DNA of 64,000 nt from an uncultured Campylobacter sp. (GTDB taxonomy: Bacteria; Campylobacterota; Campylobacteria; Campylobacterales; Campylobacteraceae): assembly GCF_937997535.1 (NCBI RefSeq), contig NZ_CALKTT010000075.1:25308-89307 (forward strand). The letters are read 5' to 3'. A program made the position numbers and the translations under genes. The notes beneath the pieces were generated by a model. It was not told where the DNA came from, made no database searches, and saw nothing but the letters and a program-made list of their open reading frames with translations. Below are positions 1 to 9,148 of the stretch, one piece after another; within the stretch, counting starts at the first letter, position 1, and every line of letters begins with the position of its first letter.

Positions 1-1
1 T

Positions 2-118
2 ATGCCGTCGCCTTCTGGGCGCATCAGACCGCTGGCTGCGGCATCGCATTTTTTCTTGGCTGATCCCGAATGTGACAAAGTTCGCGCTGGAGAAATCGTA
101 AAAATTTATGAAATTTAA
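2..118 (+). CDS. moeA: Molybdopterin molybdotransferase MoeA, C-terminal end (partial)
   Basis: The window opens inside a reading frame whose last 38 codons are visible and end at TAA 116-118. The tail (SGRIRPLAAASHFF followed by DPECDKVRAGEIVKIYEI) fits the C-terminal domain IV of MoeA, where a Ser-Gly stretch, a 'LA.A' helix and a final 'V.AGE.V....' strand are usual. MoeA inserts molybdenum into the pterin cofactor. Two other frames are also open over this short stretch, so the assignment rests on the motif pattern only. The gene starts upstream of the window. Confidence 0.55.
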   Translation: MPSPSGRIRPLAAASHFFLADPECDKVRAGEIVKIYEI

Positions 119-129
119 GCGAGAAATTA

Positions 130-158
130 TTGACAAATGAAAATTTATAGGCTACAAT
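130..158 (+). promoter_or_regulatory. Sigma-70-type promoter for tRNA-Gly
   Basis: TTGACA at 130-135 and TACAAT at 153-158 are separated by exactly 17 bases and lie about 22 bases before the first base of the tRNA. This is a near-consensus promoter; in Campylobacter a recognisable -35 box is uncommon, so this one is likely strong. Confidence 0.7.
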
Positions 159-179
159 CGCGCTTTATTTTTACCGCAT

Positions 180-254
180 GCGGGAATAGCTCAGTGGTAG
201 AGCGCAACCTTGCCATGGTTGATGTCGCGAGTTCGACTCTCGTTTCCCGCTCCA
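180..254 (+). tRNA. tRNA-Gly (anticodon GCC)
   Basis: A full cloverleaf can be folded: acceptor strand GCGGGAA (180-186) pairs with TTCCCGC (244-250), the D arm contains GCTC/GAGC, the anticodon stem CAACC/GGTTG encloses TTGCCAT with anticodon GCC, and the T arm has the TTCGA loop. The discriminator T is followed by an encoded CCA at 252-254. Confidence 0.95.
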
Positions 255-330
255 TCTTAACTTCAAATTTTAAAATTCATTCCGCCGCGTTTGTTTTTAA
301 ACCGCAAAATTTCGAGATGAAAGCCTTGAA

Positions 331-885
331 ATGAAAATTTTAGTTTGCGTAAGCGGCGCGAGTTTTTGCGAGATCGGGCTTGATCTGCTTAAATTTCTTG
401 CCAGCTCGCCGCATGAAATTCACGCCGTACTTACGCAGGGCGCGCGCCGCGTCCTGCGCGCCGAAAGCGGCATAGACGCGGACGAGGCTTTAAAATCCAC
501 GGAATTTATAAGTGTAAAATTTTATCCCGACACCGATCTGGGCGCGCCGCCCGCTTCAGGCTCGTTCGGCATTGACGCCACAATCTTTGCGCCCTGCTCT
601 ATCGGCTCTTTGGCCAAAATCTACGGCGGGCTTTGCGACAGCTTAAGCACCCGCGCCGCCGCAGTCGCGTTAAAAGAGCACAAGCGGCTGGTTCTTGGCG
701 TGCGCGAGATGCCGCTTTCTGCGATCAGCCTGCGCCAGATGAGCGAACTAGCCGCACTCGGCGTCATCATCGCTCCGCCCGTGATCGCAGGCTACTGCGG
801 CGTGCAAAATTTAAAAAATTTCATAATCGGCAAGTGGTGCGACGCGTTGGGCGTGCAAAACGAGCTATTTAAAAGGTGGCAATAA
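331..885 (+). CDS. ubiX: Flavin prenyltransferase UbiX
   Basis: 184 aa, the usual UbiX length. UbiX joins a dimethylallyl group to FMN to make prenylated FMN, the cofactor of UbiD-type decarboxylases in quinone synthesis. Visible signatures are the N-terminal Rossmann-like strand with SGAS (residues 8-11), APCS followed by LAKI (87-96), the RAA.VALKE stretch (108-115) and REMPLS (125-130). It overlaps the coaD start by one base (TAATG), so the two are probably translated in a coupled way. The ubiX-coaD-tmk grouping is also known from C. jejuni as I recall it. Confidence 0.92.
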   Translation: MKILVCVSGASFCEIGLDLLKFLASSPHEIHAVLTQGARRVLRAESGIDADEALKSTEFISVKFYPDTDLGAPPASGSFGIDATIFAPCSIGSLAKIYGGLCDSLSTRAAAVALKEHKRLVLGVREMPLSAISLRQMSELAALGVIIAPPVIAGYCGVQNLKNFIIGKWCDALGVQNELFKRWQ

Positions 886-1361
886 TGCAAAACTCAAGAA
901 AATGTATCTATCCGGGCACCTTCGATCCTATCACGAACGGTCATCTGGACGTCATCAAGCGCGCGCTAGGGCTTTTTGATGAGGTTATCGTCGCAGTGGC
1001 GCTCAACGAGAGCAAAAAGCCTTACTTTAGCCTAAAATCCAGACTAGAGATGGCGCGAGCCGCGACACGCGAACTTCGCGGCGTGAGCGTGCAAAGCTTT
1101 GATAATCTACTCGTGGATTTCGCCAGATCCTGCGGCGTGCGCTTCGTTATCCGTGGACTCCGCGCGGTTAGCGACTTTGAGTACGAGCTGCAGATCGGCT
1201 ATGCAAACGCCTCGCTATGGGAGGAATTTGAGAGCGTGTATCTGATGCCGACGCTCAAAAACGCCTTCATCTCAAGCTCGATTGTCCGCTCCGTTTTGAG
1301 CCACGGCGGCGATGTTTCGCACCTGGTGCCGAGCGAAATTTTAAAATTTTTAAAAAAATGA
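885..1361 (+). CDS. coaD: Phosphopantetheine adenylyltransferase CoaD
   Basis: 158 aa from the ATG at 885, which overlaps the ubiX stop and has AAAAGG about 8 bases upstream; a GTG at 876 is open but lacks a ribosome site. CoaD adenylylates 4'-phosphopantetheine in coenzyme A synthesis. The nucleotidyltransferase signature YPGTFDPITNGH (residues 9-20), the RGLRAVSDFEYE motif and the C-terminal ISSS.VR motif are all present, and the length is normal. A nested hairpin follows directly after the stop. Confidence 0.95.
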   Translation: MQNSRKCIYPGTFDPITNGHLDVIKRALGLFDEVIVAVALNESKKPYFSLKSRLEMARAATRELRGVSVQSFDNLLVDFARSCGVRFVIRGLRAVSDFEYELQIGYANASLWEEFESVYLMPTLKNAFISSSIVRSVLSHGGDVSHLVPSEILKFLKK

Positions 1362-1419
1362 GCTTGCAAGCGACTGAAATTTAGCCCGCAGGCGCGGCTA
1401 AATTTAAAATTTGCAAGCT
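1361..1419 (+). terminator. Nested stem-loop after coaD
   Basis: Outer arms AGCTTGCAA (1361-1369) and TTGCAAGCT (1411-1419) pair perfectly, and inside them AAATTTAGCC (1377-1386) pairs with GGCTAAATTT (1396-1405) around a 9-base loop. No clear T-run follows, so it is a terminator-like or mRNA-protecting structure. The core AAATTTAGCC recurs in the hairpins after proS and after the PPIase gene. Confidence 0.55.
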
Positions 1420-1434
1420 GCACGGGAGATAAAA

Positions 1435-2523
1435 ATGAGCGAAGCAATGGATGAGATAGAAAGACTGCGAACGTTTTTAAAAAGCGTGAGAGATGAATAC
1501 AAAGCCTTACATAAAATAGCCGAAGCGCAGGTCGTAAGTAGGCGCTGGGCGTCTGGTAGCTATATCAATTTAGAGCCGTTTTATTTCGAATATAACCGCT
1601 TCTTTAAGGGCAAAATTTTAAAAGCTAAACCGAAAAAGATCGTAAACGCCTACGAATACGGCTTTGACGTGCAAGATCGCGTCGTTTTTGAAAGACAACA
1701 TGACGGCAAAAAAAGTTTCTTTGAAAGCCTTTATTTTTGGGGGCGGGACGAAGTTTTAAAATATCATTTCGGTTGCTATAACAAAAAATGCTCAAAATGC
1801 TTCAATATAAAAAGATTTATCTATGAGGATGGCGAGCTAAAGTCCATCTACTCGGCCTTTGACAACAACGCCTATGGGATAGAAAATTTTACTTACGAAG
1901 GCGGCAGGCTTACACAAAGACGGGAGCATGTAGAACACCCTCGCGCAGGCAGAAGGAATGACGTAACAAACTATGAATTTGACGAAATGGGCGAGCTAAG
2001 CTTAATAACCGAAAATGGTTATGTGCGCTATCAAAAGCCGGATAAGAATATGAGCTACAAAAAGCTCTATGAGCTCGCCGCGCAGAGACTGCTGCCAGCG
2101 ATTAAAGAGACGATCAAGAAGCATGCGCCCGGCTGCAAGCTCTACTGCATAAATTTAGCTTGCGACAATAGGAGTTTGCCGCCGATCATCGGATTTGGCT
2201 CGCAAGAGCAGCGCGCGCAGTGGCTTGCACGAAAGGATGGCTGGCTTCTTTGGCTAGTTCCTGATTACGAGTTTCGAGCCGAGGTCGAAATAGACTACGA
2301 AACGGCGAAACTTTTCGATCTTTTCAATCAAGAAACGCAACTAAACGATAAATATGCGCAGGCTAAAAAGCTTATTTGGGAGTGCGTGAAGCAGCTTAAA
2401 GCAGATCTTGGCGAATTTGCGCTCGATATGACGGAGGATTTTACGATCACGGCTACCGATTGCGATCTTGGCGATCTGAGGAAAGATTTCATAGCGATAA
2501 ATCCCGAACCGATAGGCGCATAA
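1435..2523 (+). CDS. Hypothetical protein, 362 aa, unknown family
   Basis: I do not recognise this protein. The start ATG at 1435 has GGGAGAT 7-12 bases upstream; an open TTG at 1411 lies inside the preceding hairpin and is less likely. The N-terminal 40 residues look helical and charged, followed by an aromatic-rich region with a CYNKKCSKC cysteine cluster (about residues 114-122) and segments such as FTYEGGRL and YEFDEMGELSLI that resemble YD-type beta repeats. The C-terminal third is mixed helix/strand with no signal peptide or membrane segment. It sits between coaD and tmk, genes that are neighbours in C. jejuni as I recall, so it looks like an insertion into a conserved block. Confidence 0.7.
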   Translation: MSEAMDEIERLRTFLKSVRDEYKALHKIAEAQVVSRRWASGSYINLEPFYFEYNRFFKGKILKAKPKKIVNAYEYGFDVQDRVVFERQHDGKKSFFESLYFWGRDEVLKYHFGCYNKKCSKCFNIKRFIYEDGELKSIYSAFDNNAYGIENFTYEGGRLTQRREHVEHPRAGRRNDVTNYEFDEMGELSLITENGYVRYQKPDKNMSYKKLYELAAQRLLPAIKETIKKHAPGCKLYCINLACDNRSLPPIIGFGSQEQRAQWLARKDGWLLWLVPDYEFRAEVEIDYETAKLFDLFNQETQLNDKYAQAKKLIWECVKQLKADLGEFALDMTEDFTITATDCDLGDLRKDFIAINPEPIGA

Positions 2524-3033
2524 GGGCAAAATTTAAAATTTCATCGTCGCGGTTTTATCATCGCGCACAGCACTCGCCCGCCCCAATACGCCCCACTCTG
2601 CATAACGCCGCCCTGCTCCGCCAGAAGTGCCGCCATTTCCGTCTAACGCCATATGCTTCGTATGGTACATGTCCTGTTCTGTATGATGACGCCCTGCTTC
2701 GCCCAATGTGCCATTATTCTATCCGCACGGTGCGCTGTCTTCATCGACCGGCGCCCTGCTTCGCTCGGTACATGTCCGTAAGCGCAAATTTACTCACTCG
2801 CTGTTTATGCGACGCATCCGTCCGAGCGCTAAATTTAACCGCGAGCCGTGCCGCAAAGAATAAGTGTTTAGCAACAAAGCGCCCGATAAAATTTTACGCC
2901 GAAAGATCAAAAGCGGCTTGCACAAGCTCGCGCAAAAGCCCGATTTTGAGGCGAAATTTAGCGCCCGGCTGTTTAAAAAAGCCGCCATTTAGCTATAAAT
3001 TTGTAAAATAGCGCACAAATTTAAAGGCGAAAA
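2524..3033. other. Non-coding spacer with degenerate repeat
   Basis: No convincing gene. The sequence CGCCCTGCT(C/T)CGC occurs at 2609-2621, 2690-2702 and 2752-2764, and GGTACATGTCC occurs at 2664-2674 and 2767-2777, giving a decayed long-period repeat. The open frame across it has an arginine/cysteine-rich, low-plausibility translation. Confidence 0.5.
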
Positions 3034-3660
3034 ATGTATGTAATATTCGAAGGTATCGACGGCGTGGGCAAAAGCACGCAGATAGCGCGGCTAGCGGCAG
3101 CTTTTCCGCAGGCGATCGTGACCAAGGAGCCGGGCGGCACGAAGCTCGGCGAGGCGGTGCGAAGCCTCGTTTTGGGCAAGGATTTTAAGTGGCGGCGCGG
3201 CAGCGTAAATCTGCGCGAGGTCTGCGGCGAAATTTCAAAGCGCGCCGAGCTGCTTTTATTCCTCGCAGACCGCGCCGAGCACTACGAGCGCGTGATAAAG
3301 GGCGGCGCGGACAGGCTCGTGCTAAGCGATCGCGGCTTCATATCGGGGCTTGCCTATGCGCTGGCAAACGACAAAAACGCGGATCTTAGCGAGCTTATCG
3401 CGCTTAATAAATTTGCGCTCGGGGGCAAATTTGCAGATAAAATCGTGCTGTTTTCGGCGGACGAACAGCTCGTCAAAAAACGGCTCAAAATGCGCGCTAG
3501 CAGCGATATAATCGAGGCTCGCGGGCTGAGATACCTAATGCGTGTGCAAGATCTTATGGCGCAGGCGTGCACGGCGTGCGGCGTTCAGACGCTGCAAATC
3601 GACGCCGCACAGTCCGAAGAGGCAATCTGCGATCAGATAAAAAATTTCATACTTTCTTAA
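3034..3660 (+). CDS. tmk: Thymidylate kinase
   Basis: 208 aa. Phosphorylates dTMP to dTDP. The P-loop GIDGVGKST is at residues 7-15, the substrate-binding KEPGG at 31-35 and SDRGF at 98-102, followed by the LID region and a C-terminal helix. The stretch around residues 50-68 (KDFKWRRGSVNLREVCG) is a little longer than usual for the loop between the first helices. A GGCGAAAA ribosome-site region precedes the ATG. The gene probably has its own promoter since 510 bases separate it from the previous gene. Confidence 0.94.
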   Translation: MYVIFEGIDGVGKSTQIARLAAAFPQAIVTKEPGGTKLGEAVRSLVLGKDFKWRRGSVNLREVCGEISKRAELLLFLADRAEHYERVIKGGADRLVLSDRGFISGLAYALANDKNADLSELIALNKFALGGKFADKIVLFSADEQLVKKRLKMRASSDIIEARGLRYLMRVQDLMAQACTACGVQTLQIDAAQSEEAICDQIKNFILS

Positions 3661-3950
3661 AATTTTAAGACGCGGAATTTTGCCGCGGAAAAGAAATTTT
3701 AGCTGTGAAATTTCATCGTGAAATTTTAGCTTTAAATTTCGTTATGGAATTTTACAGGAGAGATTCTAGGTAAAATTTCATGGGCGAAATTTGTTTTATA
3801 ATTTCGCGGCAAAATTTCGCCATAGAATTCTGTCTTAAAATTCCGCCGCAGACTGAAAGGGCGCGGGATTTCATAAGCGAAATCCTGCGCGGAATTTTAA
3901 GCCACGGATTTGCGGGTGGAATTCCGCTTAAGCTTTAGATTGAAAGGATA
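3661..3950. repeat. Spacer rich in AAATTT / GGAATTTT motifs
   Basis: About 290 bases made almost entirely of short degenerate units of the type GCGGAATTTT, GTGAAATTTTAGC and AAAATTCCGC, on both strands. No reading frame looks real. It is a good example of the repeat texture found in most spacers of the window. Confidence 0.6.
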
Positions 3951-4541
3951 ATGATGAAGACGTTAAAGTTCGTTTTGCGTAAGATTTTTAAATTTATATT
4001 TCTGTTTTGGGTGGTCATAAGCTCGCTTTTTGGCACATATATGATCGCCGATAAATTTTTCGGCCGCACCGTCGTAGCCTGGACGCTCATCCGTGATTTT
4101 AGCAGCGCTTTGCTGGATCTGGAGGATTTTAGCATCAGCGCCCGCTTAAGAGCTACCACTATCGGCGGACGACTATGGCGCGACGAGCGCGAGCCGAAGC
4201 CCGACTTCTCGGACGACAACTCCACCGGCGCTCCGTATGAACTAAGTATAAATTTTGAGCACGTGAGTGCGCCCGGGATCGTGCTGAAAAACATCAAGCT
4301 CGAGCAGGTGCAAAGCGGACGCATCGTGTTTGAAAAGGATGAGCTAGAGGTGCCGCTAGAAATGGGCTACAGCGGTTACAAAAGCGGTAGTTTAGTGATA
4401 CCGGGTCTTGATTCTACGCATGTCAGACACAGACTGAGCGCCGAAATATGCGTGTTTGAGGGCGCTTGCACAAACTTCGTGCATTTTTTCTTGCCGTACA
4501 GGCACGTAGAGGGCACAGCGGCTCTGCGGGGCATTTTTTAA
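3951..4541 (+). CDS. Hypothetical membrane-anchored protein
   Basis: 196 aa, not recognised. The first 35 residues hold a basic stretch and one hydrophobic helix (FKFIFLFWVVISSLFGTYMI), an uncleaved anchor or signal anchor; the rest is a hydrophilic, strand-rich domain with two cysteines near the end (CVFEGAC), probably periplasmic. AAAGGAT precedes two possible starts, ATG 3951 and ATG 3954. It stands alone between repeat-rich spacers and no neighbour suggests a function. Confidence 0.7.
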   Translation: MMKTLKFVLRKIFKFIFLFWVVISSLFGTYMIADKFFGRTVVAWTLIRDFSSALLDLEDFSISARLRATTIGGRLWRDEREPKPDFSDDNSTGAPYELSINFEHVSAPGIVLKNIKLEQVQSGRIVFEKDELEVPLEMGYSGYKSGSLVIPGLDSTHVRHRLSAEICVFEGACTNFVHFFLPYRHVEGTAALRGIF

Positions 4542-5194
4542 CCGCGAAAGATTCGGCGTGAAATTTTAAAACATCAAATTTACGGCGGCATGGGTTATTC
4601 AGCGCAATAAACGAGTAGATTATCAATGCCCGCAACGTAGTGATATGGTTTATTTGTGAGATAGAATTTTGCCGCTCGCCGTATTTGTGCAAAACAAAAT
4701 TTCAAAATTTCGCGGCGCATAAAATTTATAGCGCAGCGTGAAATTCTACCCGGCAAAAATTTATGCCCTATTCCGGCACCGATAAATAAATCTGCTAACA
4801 AATCCCGAGAGGCGACAATCTATAAAATGATAAATTTACAATGCAGCGATTGGGTATAAAATTTTAAAATTACCGGCAAAAATATCATGATTTAAAAGTG
4901 CGTTACATATTATAAAATGCGCTTTATTATCATTCGTCCTTTTATAATTTTCAGTATTTTTGCTAGCCGTTTCAAAAACGCTTTGCAAAATTTAGCGCTA
5001 TATTAAAGCTTAAAATGCGTCTATTACGCATTTCTTGACTATTCAAAATTTTTTACTTCTTAAAAATCAAAATTTTAGCCATTTAAAATTTATACTTGAA
5101 TTTAAACTGCAATTTAATTAAACATTAAAAATCTTTGTATTATTATTCGCCGTGTTAATAATCAATTCTATAATCATTAAGTAAGGAAATATGA
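4542..5194. other. Long AT-rich spacer upstream of the receptor gene
   Basis: No gene seen. The first half carries the AAATTT-type repeats; the second half is markedly AT-rich and holds the probable promoter and operator of the TonB-dependent receptor. Confidence 0.5.
5137..5180 (+). promoter_or_regulatory. Possible promoter with Fur-like operator
   Basis: An extended -10 like element (TTTGTATTAT, about 5134-5143) is followed by TGTTAATAATCAATT and TATAATCATTAA (5153-5180), which partly match the GATAAT/ATTATC half-sites of a Fur box. The match is imperfect (about 9 of 14 fixed positions in the first repeat), so iron control is an inference supported mainly by the downstream receptor. Confidence 0.3.
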
Positions 5195-8100
5195 ATGTTT
5201 AGAAGATTCTCTCTCTCTCTCTATGTCTCGCTGCTCTTTTATGGCTCGCTTTACGCGGAAGACCAGGCAAATTCGCAAGAATTAGGAACTATCCAGGTAA
5301 CGGGCAATGTCGATTCGCAAAGCGTAGCCGAGCAAAAGGTCGGCGAGACTAAGACTACTGCGCAGACTATTAAGAAGCAGCAGATCACCGATAGTAGAGA
5401 CTTGGTGCGATACCAAACCGGTATCACGGCGGTCGAGACTGGCAGATTCGGCGCTAGCGGATACGCTGTTCGCGGCGTGGACGAAAACCGCGTGGCTATC
5501 ACGGTGGACGGACTTCGTCAAGCAGAGACTTTAAGCTCGCAGGGCTTTAAAGACCTTTTTGAAGGGTATGGAAATTTTAACAACACAAGAAACGGCGTAG
5601 AGATGGAAAATGTCAAAACAGCCAATATCACCAAAGGAGCCGATTCCATAAAAGCGGGAAGCGGCGCACTCGGCGGATCGGTTATGTTTGAAACCAAAGA
5701 CGCCAGGGATTTCTTGACGGAAAAGAATTACCATTTCGGCTTTAAGCAGGGCTATCAAAGCGCAGATAGTCAAAATTTTCACTCCTTCACCGGCGCAGCT
5801 AGGTACGGCTGGTTTGATTTTTTAGTTATAAATACCGATAGACACGGACATGAGAGAAAAAACTATTTCTACGATATATATGATAGTAAAGAGGATAAAC
5901 TTCACATAGGAAAAACTCGCGAAAAGGCAGATCCATACACCATAACCAAAAAGAGTACGCTCGTAAAGGTTGGATTTCAACCCGGCGACGAGCATAGATT
6001 TTCCGTTGCGGTGGATAACTCAAAGCTCAATTCCGACGGCGAAGACCTATCTTACACGCTCAGGCTCGGCAGTCGCCCGGGCGCTCCGGAACGATACGGA
6101 AGCAGGACGAACCACGACAGCTCCGATCGAAGAAACGTGCAATTCAGCTACGAAAATTTCAGCGAGACGCCGCTTTGGGATCACGTTAAAATTTCATACT
6201 CAAAGCAGAGTATTAAAAACCGCGCGATAAACAGAGAGGGCTGCCAAGGAAGCGCCTGCCAGCAAACACAAAATCCATCGGGAATGCATTTAGACTCGAG
6301 CTCCGGTACGCATAATCTAGTAGATAAAAATAATAGACCTATAAGTGTCGATCCCGGGGATGTAGCGGAGGAAGCTTATATCGTAAGAGATGGCTCGGGT
6401 AATGTGCTTAGGCTTAACGACGATTATAAAGCACATCTTGGATCCGCAATTGACATGTGGGGAGATGTTTATCATTCAACTTATGTAGATTGCTCTAAAA
6501 TAGATTGCAATAAAAAATTTAAAGTATTAAAAGAAACATACGATGGGAATACTTGGAATTATAATTATGAACTCGTAGAAAGAGAGATCGAAAAACATAC
6601 CCTTGCCGACGGAAGAACTTACGGAACCATAAAAAGAGATTCTAGCGATGCAGATGATGGAACAAAATACCATAAATTATCTTTTTTAACTCCAGGAACG
6701 GACGGCTATAATTCCATACAATATACCGATAGGACGCTGGATACCGAAACGCAACAATTAAATTTAGATTTTGAGAAAGAGCTTAGCCTATTTAACGTCA
6801 TCGATAATTCCATATCATACGGCGGGCTTTTAGATAAGACCGATAAATCGATGACGAACAAAGACGGATTTTATGCGGGCGATTCACAATGGTGGGATAG
6901 TATATTTTTCGGCAATGTAAATAATGTGCCAAATCCAGATTGGCATATGAATGGCAATCTAAGAAGCAATACTACGGCGGTTAACACCTATCTGATCCCC
7001 GTGCAGACCCTAACTACGGCAGGATATATCGGGGATGAAATTCAAATAACCAAATACGTAGGCTTTGATCTCGGCTATCGCTACGACAGAGTAAAGCACA
7101 AGCCGAAATATACCGGCTATCCCGAAGTGCCGCGAGGCATCATAACCGGTATGTGGGTACCGTATCCTTATAATCCTTTCGACGGAGTGCACGGCTACTA
7201 TACATCTTACGGCGAGGAGAACTACCAGGAAAATTTAAAATTCTTGTTACGGGAGAAGGAATACAAAAGCGGCTCATACAAACTAGGTCTAAATTTAGAC
7301 CCGCTCGATTGGATAAGAATTCAGCTAAAAGGCTCCAAGGGCTTCCGCGCGCCGACGGCGGACGAGGCGTATATGACCTTTAAGCATCCGGATTTTTCTA
7401 TCCGCCCGAATATTGATTTGGAAGCCGAAATCGCAAGGACGAAAGAGGTAGCTCTTACGTTTTATAAAGAAAGAAGCCGCATAACCTTCGATGTTTTTAA
7501 AACGGATTATAAAAATTTTATAGATCTTGAATTTTTAGGAAATTTGCAAGTCGTAGATCAACAAATACCCTATCCGTTTTATCAAAACGTAAACCGAGAC
7601 AACGCAAAAGTGCATGGATTTGAGATCAATACCGTTTTAGAGCTCGGCGATATATCAGAAACTTTGGAAGGATTTAGGCTCGGCTATAAATACAGCAGAC
7701 AAAAGGGCAAAATGTCGTGCGCCAGCAACGGCTCAAATGCCAACGATTCAAACTCCGGATGCAGCAGGGGCGAAGAGGTGCCGATGAATGCGATCCAACC
7801 GCCTACTTCCGTCTATAATATCGGCTATTCTACGCCCGGCGACAAATATGGCATTGATCTTTTCATCACCGACGTAGGAGCCAAGAAACGCAAAGATACC
7901 TACAATATGTATTGGAAAAGCCAAATCGAAAGAACGGATCCGTATTGGGGGCACATCGATGCTTCTATAGTAAACGGAGAGCCCGTAACCGATAATACCA
8001 AAGGTTGGCGAAGCGGTGATTATACGGTAGTGGACGTTATTGCTTATGCAAAGCCGCAAAAAAATTTTAACTTTAGTCTAGGCGTTTACAACCTAACCAA

Positions 8101-8245
8101 CGCCAAATATATCACTTGGGATAGCGCGCGCTCGATCAGGGCTTTCGGAACGGTCAATATGATCGATCAAGCGACGGGTGCGGGCATTGGTAGGTTTTAC
8201 GCGCCGCGCAGAAATTTTAGATTTAACTGGGAGGTAACGTTTTAG
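5195..8245 (+). CDS. TonB-dependent receptor, haemoglobin/transferrin/lactoferrin type
   Basis: 1016 aa outer-membrane receptor that would import haem or iron from a host protein using TonB energy. A signal peptide ends near SLYA-ED (residue 21), a TonB box-like ELGTIQVTG lies at 29-37, and the plug contains YAVRGVDENRVAITVDGLRQ and GSGALGGSVMFETKD, hallmarks of the haemoglobin/transferrin receptor subfamily. The barrel ends with FRFNWEVTF, the usual C-terminal aromatic residue. Long extracellular loops carry six cysteines in three close pairs. The start has AAGGAAAT upstream. No TonB, ExbB/D or haem ABC genes adjoin it. The exact ligand cannot be read from sequence. Confidence 0.92.
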   Translation: MFRRFSLSLYVSLLFYGSLYAEDQANSQELGTIQVTGNVDSQSVAEQKVGETKTTAQTIKKQQITDSRDLVRYQTGITAVETGRFGASGYAVRGVDENRVAITVDGLRQAETLSSQGFKDLFEGYGNFNNTRNGVEMENVKTANITKGADSIKAGSGALGGSVMFETKDARDFLTEKNYHFGFKQGYQSADSQNFHSFTGAARYGWFDFLVINTDRHGHERKNYFYDIYDSKEDKLHIGKTREKADPYTITKKSTLVKVGFQPGDEHRFSVAVDNSKLNSDGEDLSYTLRLGSRPGAPERYGSRTNHDSSDRRNVQFSYENFSETPLWDHVKISYSKQSIKNRAINREGCQGSACQQTQNPSGMHLDSSSGTHNLVDKNNRPISVDPGDVAEEAYIVRDGSGNVLRLNDDYKAHLGSAIDMWGDVYHSTYVDCSKIDCNKKFKVLKETYDGNTWNYNYELVEREIEKHTLADGRTYGTIKRDSSDADDGTKYHKLSFLTPGTDGYNSIQYTDRTLDTETQQLNLDFEKELSLFNVIDNSISYGGLLDKTDKSMTNKDGFYAGDSQWWDSIFFGNVNNVPNPDWHMNGNLRSNTTAVNTYLIPVQTLTTAGYIGDEIQITKYVGFDLGYRYDRVKHKPKYTGYPEVPRGIITGMWVPYPYNPFDGVHGYYTSYGEENYQENLKFLLREKEYKSGSYKLGLNLDPLDWIRIQLKGSKGFRAPTADEAYMTFKHPDFSIRPNIDLEAEIARTKEVALTFYKERSRITFDVFKTDYKNFIDLEFLGNLQVVDQQIPYPFYQNVNRDNAKVHGFEINTVLELGDISETLEGFRLGYKYSRQKGKMSCASNGSNANDSNSGCSRGEEVPMNAIQPPTSVYNIGYSTPGDKYGIDLFITDVGAKKRKDTYNMYWKSQIERTDPYWGHIDASIVNGEPVTDNTKGWRSGDYTVVDVIAYAKPQKNFNFSLGVYNLTNAKYITWDSARSIRAFGTVNMIDQATGAGIGRFYAPRRNFRFNWEVTF

Positions 8246-9148
8246 GTCGGCCTCTCTTAAATCGGTTGCCTAAGCACCGGCGCGAAGCGCGATTAAAATT
8301 TTATAAGAATTTTTGGCTCAAGCAAGTTTGGCTTGTTTGAGCTTTCGTAGCTTTAAAATAAACGGGAAACGATCAGAAAACTTAGAGGCGATTTTGAAAA
8401 ACGTAAATTTTGCGGCGGTATGATTCTTAATGTGACTGGATTTTATCGCTTATTATATTCTTTCTTTCAAAACGTAATTTGCAATTTAGTAGTGCATAAA
8501 AAATTTATAACGCGATGTGAATTCTGACTGGCAAAATTTGAAACGACGTAATTATGAAATTCCGCGCAGTGTATTTGTGCAGCAGAGTAGCGCTATTTTC
8601 TTACTTTTATGAAAAAGTTTACGCCACAACGCGCGCTTTGATAAATTTTACGCGCGCAACATCCGCGCCATGCACTAAAACATACACATTTAAATTTAAG
8701 ATCATAAAAATTTAAAAATCGCCGAATGTCAAATTTGTAAGCCATAAATTTAAATATAGAATTTAAATACTATCGCGCGCAGATACAAGATATGCGATCT
8801 TTAGTAAAATTTTGCCTCTTTAAATTTACGCGCAGCTTTCGCCGCGTATAAATTTTGGCGCGATTTTGGAAGTATTTCTTAGACGTATTTACTAGGCGAA
8901 TTTAAGCGCAAATCCAGCGCGGATGACTTCGCTTGCGTAAAATTTTTAACGCGAGCAAAGCCGATTAAATTTCGCCGCGAAATTTAACGAGGCTTTAGCG
9001 CGCGTCTCGTTTTGTTCTAGCGATACAAATTTCAGCTAAAATCCGCTGCTCGCAAAAATCAAAATTTATTAAATCCGCATTTGAGCTAAAATTTTACAAA
9101 ATTTTAAAGCTAGCGCAAACCAAATTTCAATGCGCCTAAAACCAAATC
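8246..9148. other. 900-base non-coding spacer
   Basis: Apart from the hairpin after the receptor gene I see only degenerate AAATTT-type repeats, with GCGCGC tracts between them. No plausible reading frame on either strand. It separates convergent genes. Confidence 0.5.
8316..8342 (+). terminator. Terminator-like hairpin after the receptor gene
   Basis: GCTCAAGCAAG (8316-8326) pairs with CTTGTTTGAGC (8332-8342) with one G-U pair around a 5-base loop, followed by TTTCG. A plausible intrinsic terminator 70 bases after the receptor stop. Confidence 0.6.

Noticed and set aside
180..254. tRNA-Gly as attachment site of an integrated element
   Set aside because: No integrase gene and no second copy of the tRNA 3' end were seen in the neighbouring sequence.
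2460..3011. Open frame of 183 codons over the coaD-tmk spacer
   Set aside because: It starts inside the preceding gene and its translation is Arg/Ala/Cys/Ser-rich with repeat-derived segments and no family likeness.
3661..3950. Possible CRISPR array
   Set aside because: The repeated units are short, degenerate, irregularly spaced and in both orientations, without constant-length spacers.
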